Shown here piece by piece: positions 35,881-44,133 of a DNA stretch of 47,413 nucleotides (position 1 is its first letter; each line of letters opens with the position of its first letter). Under the pieces are notes generated by a model. The model was not told the DNA's origin and did not search any database. It saw only the letters and a program-made list of their open reading frames with translations. Where the stretch lies: the NCBI GenBank assembly GCA_963590855.1, contig CAVAQT010000018.1:1-47413 (forward strand). Direction: 5' to 3'. The position numbers were made by a program, and so were the translations under genes. The stretch comes from Ruminococcus_C sp963590855. Lineage in GTDB: Bacteria; Bacillota; Clostridia; Oscillospirales; Ruminococcaceae.

Positions 35881-36966
35881 TTAGTGCTCCATCAGCAGAC
35901 GCTCATTGCAGAACTCACATTCCAGCAGCGAGTTGCCCAGCGGAATAAAGCTCTTCGGCAGATAGGTCTCGGTGCAGGTGATGCAGTTGGGGTTCTTGCA
36001 GGCTGCGCCGGGGAATGTCTTGCCGTGCAGCAGCGTGGTGTGGGTGTCCAGATTCAGCATGGTGATGATAAGCGCCATGCGGACATACATGCCATACTTT
36101 GCCTGCTTGAAGTACATCGCGCGGGGATCGTCGTCCAGAGCCACCTCGATCTCGTCCACACGGGGCAGCGGATGCAGTACGATCAGATCCTTTTTCGCTG
36201 CCTGCATCTTCTTGACGGTGAGGATATAGGTGTCCTTCTGCGCCAGATATTCCTCCCGGCTGGCGAAGCGCTCTTGCTGGATCCGGGTCATGTACAGCAC
36301 ATCCAGCATCGGCAGTGCCTCTTCCAGAGAAGAGATCTCCTCATACTCGCAGTTGCTGGCATTGAGAATATCCTTTACATAGGATGGCAGCCCCAGCTCC
36401 GGTGTGGAGATGAGGATAAAGCGGTTGCCCTCAAAGCAGGACATCGCCTTCAGCAGCGAGTGCACCGTTCTGCCGTTGATGAGGTCGCCGCAGAGACCGA
36501 TAGTCAGGTGATCCAGTCTGCCCTTTTCGCATTTCAGCGTCAGCAGGTCGGTCAGAGTCTGTGTCGGATGGAGGTGTCCGCTGTCACCGGCATTGATGAC
36601 CGGACAGTCTGCGGACAGCGCCGCAGCCTTTGCCGCACCGGCAACCGGGTGGCGCATGACCAGGATATCCGCATAGCCGCTGACGATCTTTGTGGTATCT
36701 TTCAGCGTCTCACCCTTGGAAACGGATGAATTTGCCGGGTTGTCGAAACCGATCAGTCTGCCGCCCAGACGCAGCATTGCGGTCTGGAAGGACATCTGGG
36801 TACGGGTAGACGGCTCATAGAACAGGGTCGCCATGATCTTGTTGCTGCAAGCGCCTGCGTAGATCTCCGGGTGATTCTTGATCTGCTCCCCCAGGTCTAC
36901 CACCTGTTTCCACCAGGAAACAGGATAATCGTTCAGGTCGATCAGATGCGGATACGGTGAAATCAT
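35881..36966 (-). CDS. pyrB: Aspartate carbamoyltransferase with PyrI-like zinc tail
   Basis: 361 residues. The catalytic part (about 1-310) has the carbamoyl-phosphate loop FYEPSTRTQMSFQTAMLRLG, NSSVSKGETLKDT, MRHP, DSGHLHPTQTLTDLLT and HPLPRVDEI, and makes carbamoyl-aspartate for pyrimidine synthesis. After it comes about 40 residues with CKNPNCIT and CEFCNE, spaced C-x4-C-x21-C-x2-C. That is the zinc-site pattern of the regulatory chain PyrI, but without PyrI's nucleotide-binding domain. GGAGG precedes the ATG. Located next to an HD-domain gene and asnB on the same strand. Confidence 0.93.
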   Translation of the reverse strand: MISPYPHLIDLNDYPVSWWKQVVDLGEQIKNHPEIYAGACSNKIMATLFYEPSTRTQMSFQTAMLRLGGRLIGFDNPANSSVSKGETLKDTTKIVSGYADILVMRHPVAGAAKAAALSADCPVINAGDSGHLHPTQTLTDLLTLKCEKGRLDHLTIGLCGDLINGRTVHSLLKAMSCFEGNRFILISTPELGLPSYVKDILNASNCEYEEISSLEEALPMLDVLYMTRIQQERFASREEYLAQKDTYILTVKKMQAAKKDLIVLHPLPRVDEIEVALDDDPRAMYFKQAKYGMYVRMALIITMLNLDTHTTLLHGKTFPGAACKNPNCITCTETYLPKSFIPLGNSLLECEFCNERLLMEH

Positions 36967-37055
36967 GATATTGTACCTCCGTTGTTTTCTCCGAAGTCAT
37001 GCATTGGCTCCGGGAATCTATGGCAATGCCGCCGGTTTTCAGCGGTCTTGTCGGC

Positions 37056-37724
37056 TTATAAAATATTGCTGCCGTTGATGTACATCTTGAACTTTTTGTC
37101 AAAGAACAGCGCCGCGCGCTTGGACAGCAGCATGCGCTCCATGAAGATCTCGAAATATTCCAGCACAGAAGAGATCTCTGTGTCAATGGTCAGATCCAGC
37201 ACAATGGATTTCTGATCGTCGCTGAAATGCAGGTTGGAATATTCCACCGCATAATTCACGCGGTCGTGGATATCGAACGTCATAAAGTCGGTATTGCGCA
37301 CACGGCTGCGGCGCACGTCGGTCTTGTCGGCAATAATCAGCGCCGCCGAAATGGCATCCACCGGCTGCGCCGTGCCCTCGTCGTGGTTGCCGATGGCGGA
37401 GATGATGGAACAGATCTCATCCACCGGCATTTCCAGGCGGTCGAGAAGCCGGAACGCCATGACTGCGCCGCTCTGGGCGTGGTCGTTGCGGTTGATGACA
37501 TTGCCGATATCGTGGAGAAAGCCGGCGATCTTCGCCAGTTCCACCTGGCGCGCCGGATATTGCAGCGTCTCCAGGATCATGGCAGCGTTATGCGCCGCCT
37601 TTTCCACATGGGCAAAGGAATGTTCGGTATAGCCGATGGCCGCCAGGGACATATCGGCGCGGCGGATATACTCCCGGATGTCGGGATTCTGCCGGATATA
37701 AGCATAGGTTACATGACTTGCCAT
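37056..37724 (-). CDS. HD-domain phosphohydrolase
   Basis: 222 residues. The HD metal site is visible: H in EHSFAHVEKAAHNA, HD in AKIAGFLHDIGNV, NHDEGT in the middle and DKTDVRRSRVRN later. Such proteins hydrolyse nucleotides or phosphodiesters; the substrate is not predictable. No membrane span. The ATG at 37724 has GGAG about 13 nt upstream, 18 bp after asnB stops, so it is likely co-transcribed with asnB. Confidence 0.8.
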   Translation of the reverse strand: MASHVTYAYIRQNPDIREYIRRADMSLAAIGYTEHSFAHVEKAAHNAAMILETLQYPARQVELAKIAGFLHDIGNVINRNDHAQSGAVMAFRLLDRLEMPVDEICSIISAIGNHDEGTAQPVDAISAALIIADKTDVRRSRVRNTDFMTFDIHDRVNYAVEYSNLHFSDDQKSIVLDLTIDTEISSVLEYFEIFMERMLLSKRAALFFDKKFKMYINGSNIL

Positions 37725-37742
37725 TTGTTTTCAGCTGCTCCT

Positions 37743-39617
37743 TTATGCGCCGCATGCCTCTGGGAAGTAGATCTGATACCATACCAGGAACATATACAGC
37801 GTCCAGATCTTTCGGCTGTTGTCTGCCTTTCCGGCACGGTGATCGTCCAACAGGCGCACCAGCTTTTCGGTGTGGAAAAAGCGGTTTGCCTCATCGCTTT
37901 CAAAGCGCTCCCGGACAATGCTGTAGTATTTCTCTTCTTTCAGCCAGACGCGAATGGGCACCGGAAAGCCCAGCTTTTTCTTGGCTGCGGTCTTTGCCGT
38001 CTGGGGCGGAGTGTCCTTCTTGGCAGCCAGGCGCATAGCATACTTGGTGATATACGGGGTCTTTTCGTCGGTGACCGCCTCCCGTGTCACGCGATAGCGT
38101 GTGGGGATCTGCTCTGCCAGTTCCATGACCTTTTTATCCAGGAACGGCACACGCAGCTCCAGAGAATTCGCCATGCTCATCTTGTCGGCTTTCAGCAGGA
38201 TATCCCCTGCCATCCACATGTGGAGATCCAGGTACTGCATCTTGGTCACATCGTCCTGATCCTGCACCTTGTCATAGAAAGGCTTGGTGATTGCCATGGG
38301 ATCGGGTGCATTGGTGCGGATCTTCAGCAGTGCCTTGCGCTCTTCCGGCGTGAACATATAGGCGTTGCCGATAAAGCGCTCTTCCAGATCCTTGCCCTTG
38401 CGCACCAGGAAGTTTCTGCCACGGTGTGCTGGCATTTTTTCTGCAATGTGGCCGATGCCGCGGCGCAGTCCCCGGGGCAGCTTGTCATAAGCAGACCCGC
38501 CCGGTTCGCTGTAGACGTTATAGCCGCCGAAGATCTCGTCTGCGCCCTCGCCGGACAGCACTACCTTCAGCGACTGAGATGCCAGATTGCACACGAAATA
38601 CAGGGCGATGGCTGCCGGATCTGCCAGCGGTTCGTCCATGTGATACTGGATCATAGGCAGCTTTTCCCAGTATTCCTCCGGGGTGATGACCTTGTTGTAG
38701 TTCTTCTTGCCGATGGCCTCGGAGAAGCCCTTTGCCCAGCCGATCTCGTTATAGCGCTCTTCTGTGCCAAAGCCGACGGTAAAGGTCTTATCCACATCGG
38801 CGATGGCTGCCACATAGCTGGAATCCACGCCGCTGGACAGGAACGAGCCGACTTCGACATCGGCGATCTTATGCGCCTTTACACTGTCGTGGAAGGTATC
38901 TGAAATGCGGTTGACCCAGGTGTCCAGATCGGGCTTCTGGTCTGCCTTAAAGTGCACATCCCAGTAGCGCTTCATCTCGAACTTGCCGTTCTGATAGGTG
39001 AAATAATGTGCCGGCGGCAGCTTATACACACCCTGGAAAAAGGTCTCGTCACAGGGTGAATACTGGAAGGTCAGATAGTTTTCCAGCGCCGCGGTGTTCA
39101 GCACCTTTTTGAAGTGCGGATGGCACAGAAAGCTCTTGATCTCCGAACCGAACAGGAAGGTCTCTCCCATCTGGGCGTAATACATCGGCTTGATGCCGAA
39201 ATAATCTCTTGCGCCGAAGAGCTTTTTCTCCCGCTTATCCCAGATCACAAAGGAGAACATGCCGCGCAGCTGCTGCAGCAGATCTGCGCCGTACTCCTGA
39301 TAGCCGTAGATCAGCACCTCAGAGTCCGTCTGGGTGGCAAAGTGATAACCTGCCTCCATCAGACGGGCGCGGATCTCCTGATAGTTATAGATCTCGCCGT
39401 TGAACAGCAGCGCCAGATTGCCGTCCTCGCTGTACAGCGGCTGTGTGCCGGCATCCGAAACGTCGATGATGCTCAGCCGGCGGTGTCCCAGGGCAATGTC
39501 CTCGTCAATATAAGTACCCTCTGCGTCCGGGCCGCGGTGCTTGATCTTGTCCAGCATCTCGCCCAGGACAACATTTGAGTTGTCAATATGATTGGTGAAT
39601 CCTACAAAACCACACAT
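37743..39617 (-). CDS. asnB: Asparagine synthase (glutamine-hydrolysing)
   Basis: 624 residues. The N-terminal glutaminase has Cys2 as nucleophile (MCGFVGFTNHIDNS), then RGPDAEG, HRRLSIIDVSDAGTQPLYSE and NGEIYNY. The synthetase domain has the pyrophosphate loop LSSGVDSSYVAAI and SGEGADEIFGGYNVY. It converts Asp, Gln and ATP to Asn and Glu. The ATG at 39617 follows AAAGGAG; longer in-frame sequence upstream would place Cys2 internally and is excluded. Confidence 0.96.
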   Translation of the reverse strand: MCGFVGFTNHIDNSNVVLGEMLDKIKHRGPDAEGTYIDEDIALGHRRLSIIDVSDAGTQPLYSEDGNLALLFNGEIYNYQEIRARLMEAGYHFATQTDSEVLIYGYQEYGADLLQQLRGMFSFVIWDKREKKLFGARDYFGIKPMYYAQMGETFLFGSEIKSFLCHPHFKKVLNTAALENYLTFQYSPCDETFFQGVYKLPPAHYFTYQNGKFEMKRYWDVHFKADQKPDLDTWVNRISDTFHDSVKAHKIADVEVGSFLSSGVDSSYVAAIADVDKTFTVGFGTEERYNEIGWAKGFSEAIGKKNYNKVITPEEYWEKLPMIQYHMDEPLADPAAIALYFVCNLASQSLKVVLSGEGADEIFGGYNVYSEPGGSAYDKLPRGLRRGIGHIAEKMPAHRGRNFLVRKGKDLEERFIGNAYMFTPEERKALLKIRTNAPDPMAITKPFYDKVQDQDDVTKMQYLDLHMWMAGDILLKADKMSMANSLELRVPFLDKKVMELAEQIPTRYRVTREAVTDEKTPYITKYAMRLAAKKDTPPQTAKTAAKKKLGFPVPIRVWLKEEKYYSIVRERFESDEANRFFHTEKLVRLLDDHRAGKADNSRKIWTLYMFLVWYQIYFPEACGA

Positions 39618-39666
39618 AAGTTTTTCTCCTTTATCAGGCCAGGTTCCGGTGTCTGCAAAATAATAC

Positions 39667-39695
39667 TTGCAAAATGCCGCGTTATCCTTTATAAT
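39667..39695 (+). promoter_or_regulatory. Promoter of the 57-aa membrane protein gene
   Basis: TTGCAA (39667-39672), 17-nt spacer, TATAAT (39690-39695), leading to GAAAGGAG and ATG at 39738. Confidence 0.8.
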
Positions 39696-39737
39696 AGTAA
39701 CTGAAATACAGAAGCCCACAGAAAGGAGTCCTGCATC

Positions 39738-39911
39738 ATGCGCAAAAGACAAAAGCAGCTGCACCGGATCGATGATATCCACAAGCCGAAACCGTTTCTG
39801 CGCTTCCGGCTGCGTGTTGTGATCGCTTTTTTCATTATATGTATGCTCGCCTGTCTGGTGTACTATATGATCCTCGCCAACGCAGACGCAAGCCATGTCA
39901 TCACAGGCTGA
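39738..39911 (+). CDS. Small single-span membrane protein, 57 aa
   Basis: A basic N-terminus (MRKRQKQLHRIDDIHKPKP), then RFRLRVVIAFFIICMLACLV as membrane span, and a short outside tail ending SHVITG. Supported by a consensus promoter, GAAAGGAG and a clean frame; too short for family assignment. Type II topology is expected from the positive N-terminus. Confidence 0.65.
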   Translation: MRKRQKQLHRIDDIHKPKPFLRFRLRVVIAFFIICMLACLVYYMILANADASHVITG

Positions 39912-39932
39912 GCACGCGCTCTGCCCCGTTTG

Positions 39933-40271
39933 TCAGATCTCCGTCGGCACGTCCTCCGGGTATGCGGTGGGACGATAGCCGGCGGTTTTTTCGTCATAGG
40001 CATATGCCGCCTTCTGCGGCGGCGTGTCCGCGGTCAAAAGCGGCGCGAGCTTCGGCTCGATCTCCAGCGCCCGTGCCACCGAGACCAGCAGACTGTTTCC
40101 GGGATTGGACAGCTCCAGCCCGGTCTCGCTGCCCTGGAGCAGCTGCCAGCCGGTATCCTTTTCCGCACAGACATTGTCCGTCCGCAGCAAAAGCCGGATC
40201 TCTCCGGTCTCATAGGCGCGACGCGTCAGATAGACCAGCCGGCAGTCTTCCGAAGATGATTTCTGTTTCAT
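39933..40271 (-). CDS. DUF2185-like protein
   Basis: 112 residues: ...CRLVYLTRRAYETGEIRLLL, then RTDNVCAEKDTGWQLLQGSE and NPGNSLLVSVARALEIEPKL. The 'gWxflxGdE' and 'l..va.iDp.l...L' pattern matches DUF2185 (also grouped with Imm33-type immunity proteins). No toxin gene is nearby. The ATG at 40271 has GGGAGG 8 nt upstream; an ATG at 40316 is an alternative. Own promoter at 40338-40366. Confidence 0.7.
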   Translation of the reverse strand: MKQKSSSEDCRLVYLTRRAYETGEIRLLLRTDNVCAEKDTGWQLLQGSETGLELSNPGNSLLVSVARALEIEPKLAPLLTADTPPQKAAYAYDEKTAGYRPTAYPEDVPTEI

Positions 40272-40337
40272 GAGGGTCGCCTCCCGTTCCTGCGTGACCG
40301 CAGGGGTTTTGTCCATATGCTGTTCTGTCGATATACT

Positions 40338-40366
40338 ATTATATCGCAGTTCTGTCAAAATTGCAA
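40338..40366 (-). promoter_or_regulatory. Promoter of the DUF2185-like gene
   Basis: Minus strand TTGCAA (40361-40366), 17-nt spacer, TATAAT (40338-40343). Confidence 0.75.
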
Positions 40367-40459
40367 GCCGGCAAAAGGCGTTGCCGGGCAAAATGGCAAT
40401 ATGCACAAAATTCACATTGGATTTCCTCTGAAAATCGAAAAAAAACTGCGGATTTCGGC

Positions 40460-40489
40460 TTGACATTTCACACGATTCTGTGGTATAAT
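40460..40489 (+). promoter_or_regulatory. Promoter of rplM-rpsI
   Basis: TTGACA (40460-40465), 18-nt spacer, TATAAT (40484-40489): full consensus boxes. Confidence 0.88.
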
Positions 40490-40494
40490 AGTTC

Positions 40495-40628
40495 TTGTAC
40501 TGTCAGAGAGACCGGTTATAATCTTGCGCAACGCCGGCAGTGCAGCCTGACCCAGCTGCCCTCTGCCTGATCCTGTTTTTGCAGGGTCGAGATTATTTTT
40601 GATAGAAGTTTCAATGGAGGAATTGACT
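40495..40628 (+). promoter_or_regulatory. Ribosomal protein L13 leader
   Basis: A ~130-nt 5' UTR in front of rplM. ATAATCT (40518-40524) pairs with AGATTAT (40590-40596) to close a structure that encloses several short GC-rich hairpins. Firmicutes have an autoregulatory L13 leader at this position. Its identity here rests on location and closing stem rather than on a covariance search. Confidence 0.65.
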
Positions 40629-41057
40629 ATGGCAACAACTATGCCGAAGGCTGGCGAAGTAGATCGCAAGTGGTATGTGCTGGACGCTGCCGGCAAGCCG
40701 CTGGGCCGTGTCGCTGCAAAGGCTGCACACCTGCTGCGTGGTAAGCACAAGCCCACATACGCACCGCACGTTGACTGCGGCGACAATGTAATCATCATCA
40801 ACTGTGACAAGGCAGTTCTGACCGGCAACAAGCTGGAAAAGAAGTACTATTACTGGCACACCGGTTGGATCGGTGGTCTGAAGAAGACACAGTATAAGGT
40901 TATGATGGAAGAAAAAGCAGATGAAGCAATGATGATCGCTGTTAAGGGCATGCTCCCACACAACACCCAGGGCGCAAACCAGCTGAAGCGTCTGCGTACT
41001 TACAAGGGCGCAGAGCACAAGCAGGCGGCTCAGAAGCCGGAAGTTTGCGAGTTCTAA
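40629..41057 (+). CDS. rplM: 50S ribosomal protein L13
   Basis: 142 residues with the family pattern: RKWYVLDAAGKPLGRVAAKA, LRGKHKPTYAPHVDCGDNVI, GWIGGLKK, AVKGMLPHN and LRTYKGAEHKQAAQKP. The ATG at 40629 follows GGAGG. Early 50S assembly protein; co-transcribed with rpsI, as in most bacteria. Confidence 0.98.
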   Translation: MATTMPKAGEVDRKWYVLDAAGKPLGRVAAKAAHLLRGKHKPTYAPHVDCGDNVIIINCDKAVLTGNKLEKKYYYWHTGWIGGLKKTQYKVMMEEKADEAMMIAVKGMLPHNTQGANQLKRLRTYKGAEHKQAAQKPEVCEF

Positions 41058-41075
41058 GGGAAAGGAGCAGAAAAG

Positions 41076-41477
41076 ATGTACGAATCTAAGGTTAAATACT
41101 ATTATGGCACCGGCAGACGGAAGCACTCTGTAGCAAGAGTTCGTCTGTATCCGGGCAACGGCAGCATCACCATCAACGGCAGAAGCATCGACGAATACTT
41201 CGGTCTGGATACCCTGAAGCTGATCGTTCGTCAGCCGCTGAATCTGACTGACAACATGGACAAGATGGATGTCATCTGCACCGTTACTGGCGGCGGCGTT
41301 ACCGGCCAGGCTGGTGCGATCCGTCACGGCATCTCCCGTGCACTGCTGGTTTACAGCCCGGAACTGCGTCCGGTTCTGAAGAAGGCTGGCTTCCTCACTC
41401 GTGACCCGAGAATGAAGGAACGTAAGAAGTACGGTCTGAAGGCCGCACGTCGTGCACCGCAGTTCTCAAAGAGATAA
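41076..41477 (+). CDS. rpsI: 30S ribosomal protein S9
   Basis: 133 residues: YYGTGRRKHSVARVRLYPGN, then VTGGGVTGQAGAIRHGISRA and the C-terminal LTRDPRMKERKKYG..., ending QFSKR with the universally conserved Lys-Arg. AAAGGAG precedes the ATG, 18 bp after rplM. The 3' end is intact and is the target of the adjacent integrative element. Confidence 0.98.
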   Translation: MYESKVKYYYGTGRRKHSVARVRLYPGNGSITINGRSIDEYFGLDTLKLIVRQPLNLTDNMDKMDVICTVTGGGVTGQAGAIRHGISRALLVYSPELRPVLKKAGFLTRDPRMKERKKYGLKAARRAPQFSKR

Positions 41478-41532
41478 GGGATCTCCTCAGAAACGCCTGT
41501 TTTACGGTACTTTCGGGAATTCTTTACAAAGT

Positions 41533-41552
41533 TGTTCAACAAACTGTTCAAC
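41533..41552 (+). repeat. TGTTCAAC direct repeat at the element end
   Basis: TGTTCAAC at 41533-41540 and 41545-41552, 12 bp apart, between rpsI and the integrase terminator. Short direct repeats here are typical arm-type integrase sites. The att core itself, expected around the rpsI 3' end (about 41440-41520), cannot be fixed from one end. Confidence 0.45.
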
Positions 41553-41568
41553 TCAAAAATGCAAATGC

Positions 41569-41606
41569 AAGCCTCTTTGTCGGGAAACCGACAGAGAGGC
41601 TTTTTG
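41569..41606. terminator. Terminator between rpsI and integrase
   Basis: GCCTCTTTGTCGG (41571-41583) pairs with CCGACAGAGAGGC (41588-41600) across a GAAA loop, with one U-G pair, followed by TTTTTG. It directly abuts the integrase stop (41608). Confidence 0.85.
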
Positions 41607-41607
41607 T

Positions 41608-42768
41608 TTAGGTAAGTTCATCGGAAAGTTTGTCATTAATCGTGTCAGCAAGACGAATTTTCTGCTTTTGAAGCACATCAGCATAAATGTTGGCTGTAAC
41701 GCCAATATCACAGTGACCAAGATGTTCGGAAATCACTTTCAAGTCAATACCACTGTTCAGCAGAAGTGTAGCATTACAATGCCTCAGCTTATGCAGCGTC
41801 ATATCCTCGAATTCCGTTCCTTTTGTCATACGCTTTAAAGAATGGTATACAGAGTTGCGATCACGATAATTCCCCAAACCAGATGGAAAAACCATTTCGG
41901 GGTGAGCGTAATTGCTTCCAAGTGCCAATTTCAGCTTCTCAACATAGAATTGCTGATCTTTGAGATATTTCTCTACAGTTGAGTTCATGGATATCAGACG
42001 AACACTGCTTTTGGTCTTTGGTGAATCAAGGTAACATTCTCCATTGACGTTGGACAGCGTATGATGAATGAATATCGTTTTATACTCGAAATCAATATCC
42101 TCCCATGCTAAACCAAGACATTCGCCTATTCTCATACCTGTGAACAGCAGGACTATCAAGATACGCTTCACATCTTCGTCCCACGGCTTGTCACGAATAA
42201 GGTGAAGAAATCGCTTTGTTTCTTCCTCAGAAAGCGAATAACGCTTATCTGTGTCTTTTTTCTTCGGGATTATGACATTTTGACAAGGATTTTCTCTTGC
42301 AAAGCCTTGCTGTAAAGCCCTGCGATAAATGCTCTGCACTACAATATAGACCTTTTTAACCGAAGTAGGGTTCAGATGATGGTCTTTACCAAGCACTTTC
42401 AGAAATTCTGTCAGCATTGGTGTGGTGATATCTTTGAGCTTTTTGTTGCCAAGAATCGGAGCAATATGGTTTCTGTATTGACTTTCGTAATTCAAAATCG
42501 TAGTCGGCTTCAATTCTTCTGGAGCATAGTTCTCAAAATACCAATAAGAAAAAAAAAAAAAACGCATATTCTCGTTAAGCTGTGCATAACCCTTGCAATG
42601 CCTCTCAAACTCAAAAGCGTACTCCTGAGCCAGTTTTTCAGCTTTTTTCGGTGATGTACCCTCCGGTGGAACATAAGTAGTAGATTTGACAATCTGCTTT
42701 CCGCTGATGTCACGACCTGTGAAAACTCTTATGAGAAACTTTCCGTTTCTGTTTGTTATATTTGCCAC
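41608..42768 (-). CDS. int: Tyrosine-type integrase
   Basis: 386 residues: Arm-DNA-binding N-terminus (ITNRNGKFLIRVFTGRDISG), SAM-like core-binding domain (about 75-165) and catalytic domain with Arg in LFTGMRIGECLGL, LHKLRHCNATLLL, LGHCDIGVTANIY and the tyrosine in ANIYADV. It should excise and integrate the element at rpsI. Start is GTG at 42768 behind AAAGGAGATATT. Residues 69-73 (RFFFF) come from a run of 14 T (14 A on the plus strand, 42549-42562), prone to slippage. If the run length is wrong in the assembly the frame would break. Confidence 0.92.
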   Translation of the reverse strand: MANITNRNGKFLIRVFTGRDISGKQIVKSTTYVPPEGTSPKKAEKLAQEYAFEFERHCKGYAQLNENMRFFFFSYWYFENYAPEELKPTTILNYESQYRNHIAPILGNKKLKDITTPMLTEFLKVLGKDHHLNPTSVKKVYIVVQSIYRRALQQGFARENPCQNVIIPKKKDTDKRYSLSEEETKRFLHLIRDKPWDEDVKRILIVLLFTGMRIGECLGLAWEDIDFEYKTIFIHHTLSNVNGECYLDSPKTKSSVRLISMNSTVEKYLKDQQFYVEKLKLALGSNYAHPEMVFPSGLGNYRDRNSVYHSLKRMTKGTEFEDMTLHKLRHCNATLLLNSGIDLKVISEHLGHCDIGVTANIYADVLQKQKIRLADTINDKLSDELT

Positions 42769-42784
42769 AATATCTCCTTTACGG

Positions 42785-42860
42785 ACTATGGCATATCTCG
42801 CATTTTCATTTTAGCGCACATTTATCTCTATGTCAAGCAATTTCAGAGATATGCCATAGT
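42785..42860. repeat. 15-bp perfect inverted repeat bracketing the integrase promoter
   Basis: ACTATGGCATATCTC (42785-42799) and its exact complement (42846-42860) enclose 46 bp that contain the integrase promoter. It may be a pair of operator sites or the ends of a small invertible promoter segment. Confidence 0.75.
42808..42836 (-). promoter_or_regulatory. Promoter of the integrase gene
   Basis: Minus strand TTGACA (42831-42836), 17-nt spacer, TAAAAT (42808-42813), pointing to the integrase start at 42768. Confidence 0.8.
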
Positions 42861-42870
42861 TTTTATATTT

Positions 42871-44086
42871 TCATTCTAATTCTAAATTTCTTGATTTGTT
42901 ATATCTATATCGAGCAAAATCTTCTGCCAGTCCATATGCAGAGATAAAAGCATTTGCCTTTTTCAGTTCACGGGATAGTTCGTCCTCATGGCTGATACGC
43001 CTTGACTCTTTTTTTAACTTGTCACGGGTGAAAAGTCCCCGCTTTTCTTCGGCTTCCTTGTATGCAACAAGTTCCGAGGATACCATGGATAATTGCTGTT
43101 TCAGCTCGTCACGCTCCTGAATGGCAGTATCACGTTCAGTTCTAATCTTTTTTGTGGTTTTTTCCATAGCCACATACTTCTTAGCNNNNNNNNNNCTTCT
43201 TAGCTGTGTCATTGAGTTTGTCGTAATCCGCTTTGGATAGCGTGACCTTTTTGCCAAACATGGACTCTTTGGTTTCGATACACTCTATTTCAGTCAGCTT
43301 TACTTTTTTCTTGGCTGCTTTTTCAAGTTCCGCATGGACTTCATCACGCTCAGCTATAACCTGATCTTTCTCTGCCTCAAGTTCTCTGATCTTGTCTTTA
43401 TATTCGCCATACTCTTGCGTGGTATAGCTGTACCCTCTGGACTTTTTCGGTTCGGAAATTTCAATGCCATGTGCAAGGCATATCTGATACAGGACTTCCC
43501 ATTCAGATAAACGCCAATGATTGATTGCATTTGCACCTTTACCGTATCCCATTTCTTCAAGAGCTTTTGCCATAGCATTTCGGGTGTCAAGCCCTTTCTC
43601 AAAATGTCCTATGGGGATATAGTCAATATGTAAATGTGGAGTTGCTTCATCCAGGTGCATTACAGCATTGAACACATGGAAATTTGGATTTCTTTCCTGA
43701 AAGTTCTCCATGTATTCACGCAGACAGGCAACAGCAATTTTTGCATCGGCAGAACCGATACCTGTATCATCTTTCGTGCCGATCTGAACCAAATCTTCAT
43801 AGAAGCTCTTTTGCTTATTTGCTCCAGTAATTACACTTGCACTTGGTTCACGATTAAAGAGATGCTGAAAGTAGTCGGATATCTTCCGATCATTTCTTTT
43901 CTGACGAACATTATATCTCTCTACTGCTTCGCCAAAAAGCTGTTGATACGCTTCACCCAAGTCCTGACGAACAAAAACGATGTTGTTTTCCGTTCGGGAG
44001 CTGTCAATATTTTTGGCAGTAAACATTCGATTATTATGCGACAGGCTACCTTTGCCCTGACACATTGATATTGTTTTTGTACTCAT
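42871..44086 (-). CDS. mob: MobV/Pre-family relaxase, interrupted by an assembly gap
   Basis: The N-terminal part (from ATG 44086, GGAGACAG upstream) shows MSTKTISMCQGKGSLSHNNR, the His-rich metal motif HLDEATPHLHIDYIPIG and NAMAKALEEMGYGKGANAIN, all typical of plasmid-recombination/MobV relaxases that nick oriT. The C-terminal part is a long charged coiled coil. A 10-N gap (43186-43195) shifts the frame. If the identical 9 bp on either side are merged, the reading runs straight through (...NDTAKKYVAMEK...), giving 398 residues. The true gene is therefore very probably intact. Confidence 0.88.
43186..43195. other. Scaffold gap of 10 N
   Basis: CTTCTTAGC occurs immediately left (43177-43185) and right (43196-43204) of the Ns, as expected when overlapping contig ends were not merged. 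Removing 19 nt restores the relaxase frame. Confidence 0.9.
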
Positions 44087-44133
44087 AAACTGTCTCCTTT
44101 TTCAATGTTAGACTTCCAATGAGGAAAATGCTG

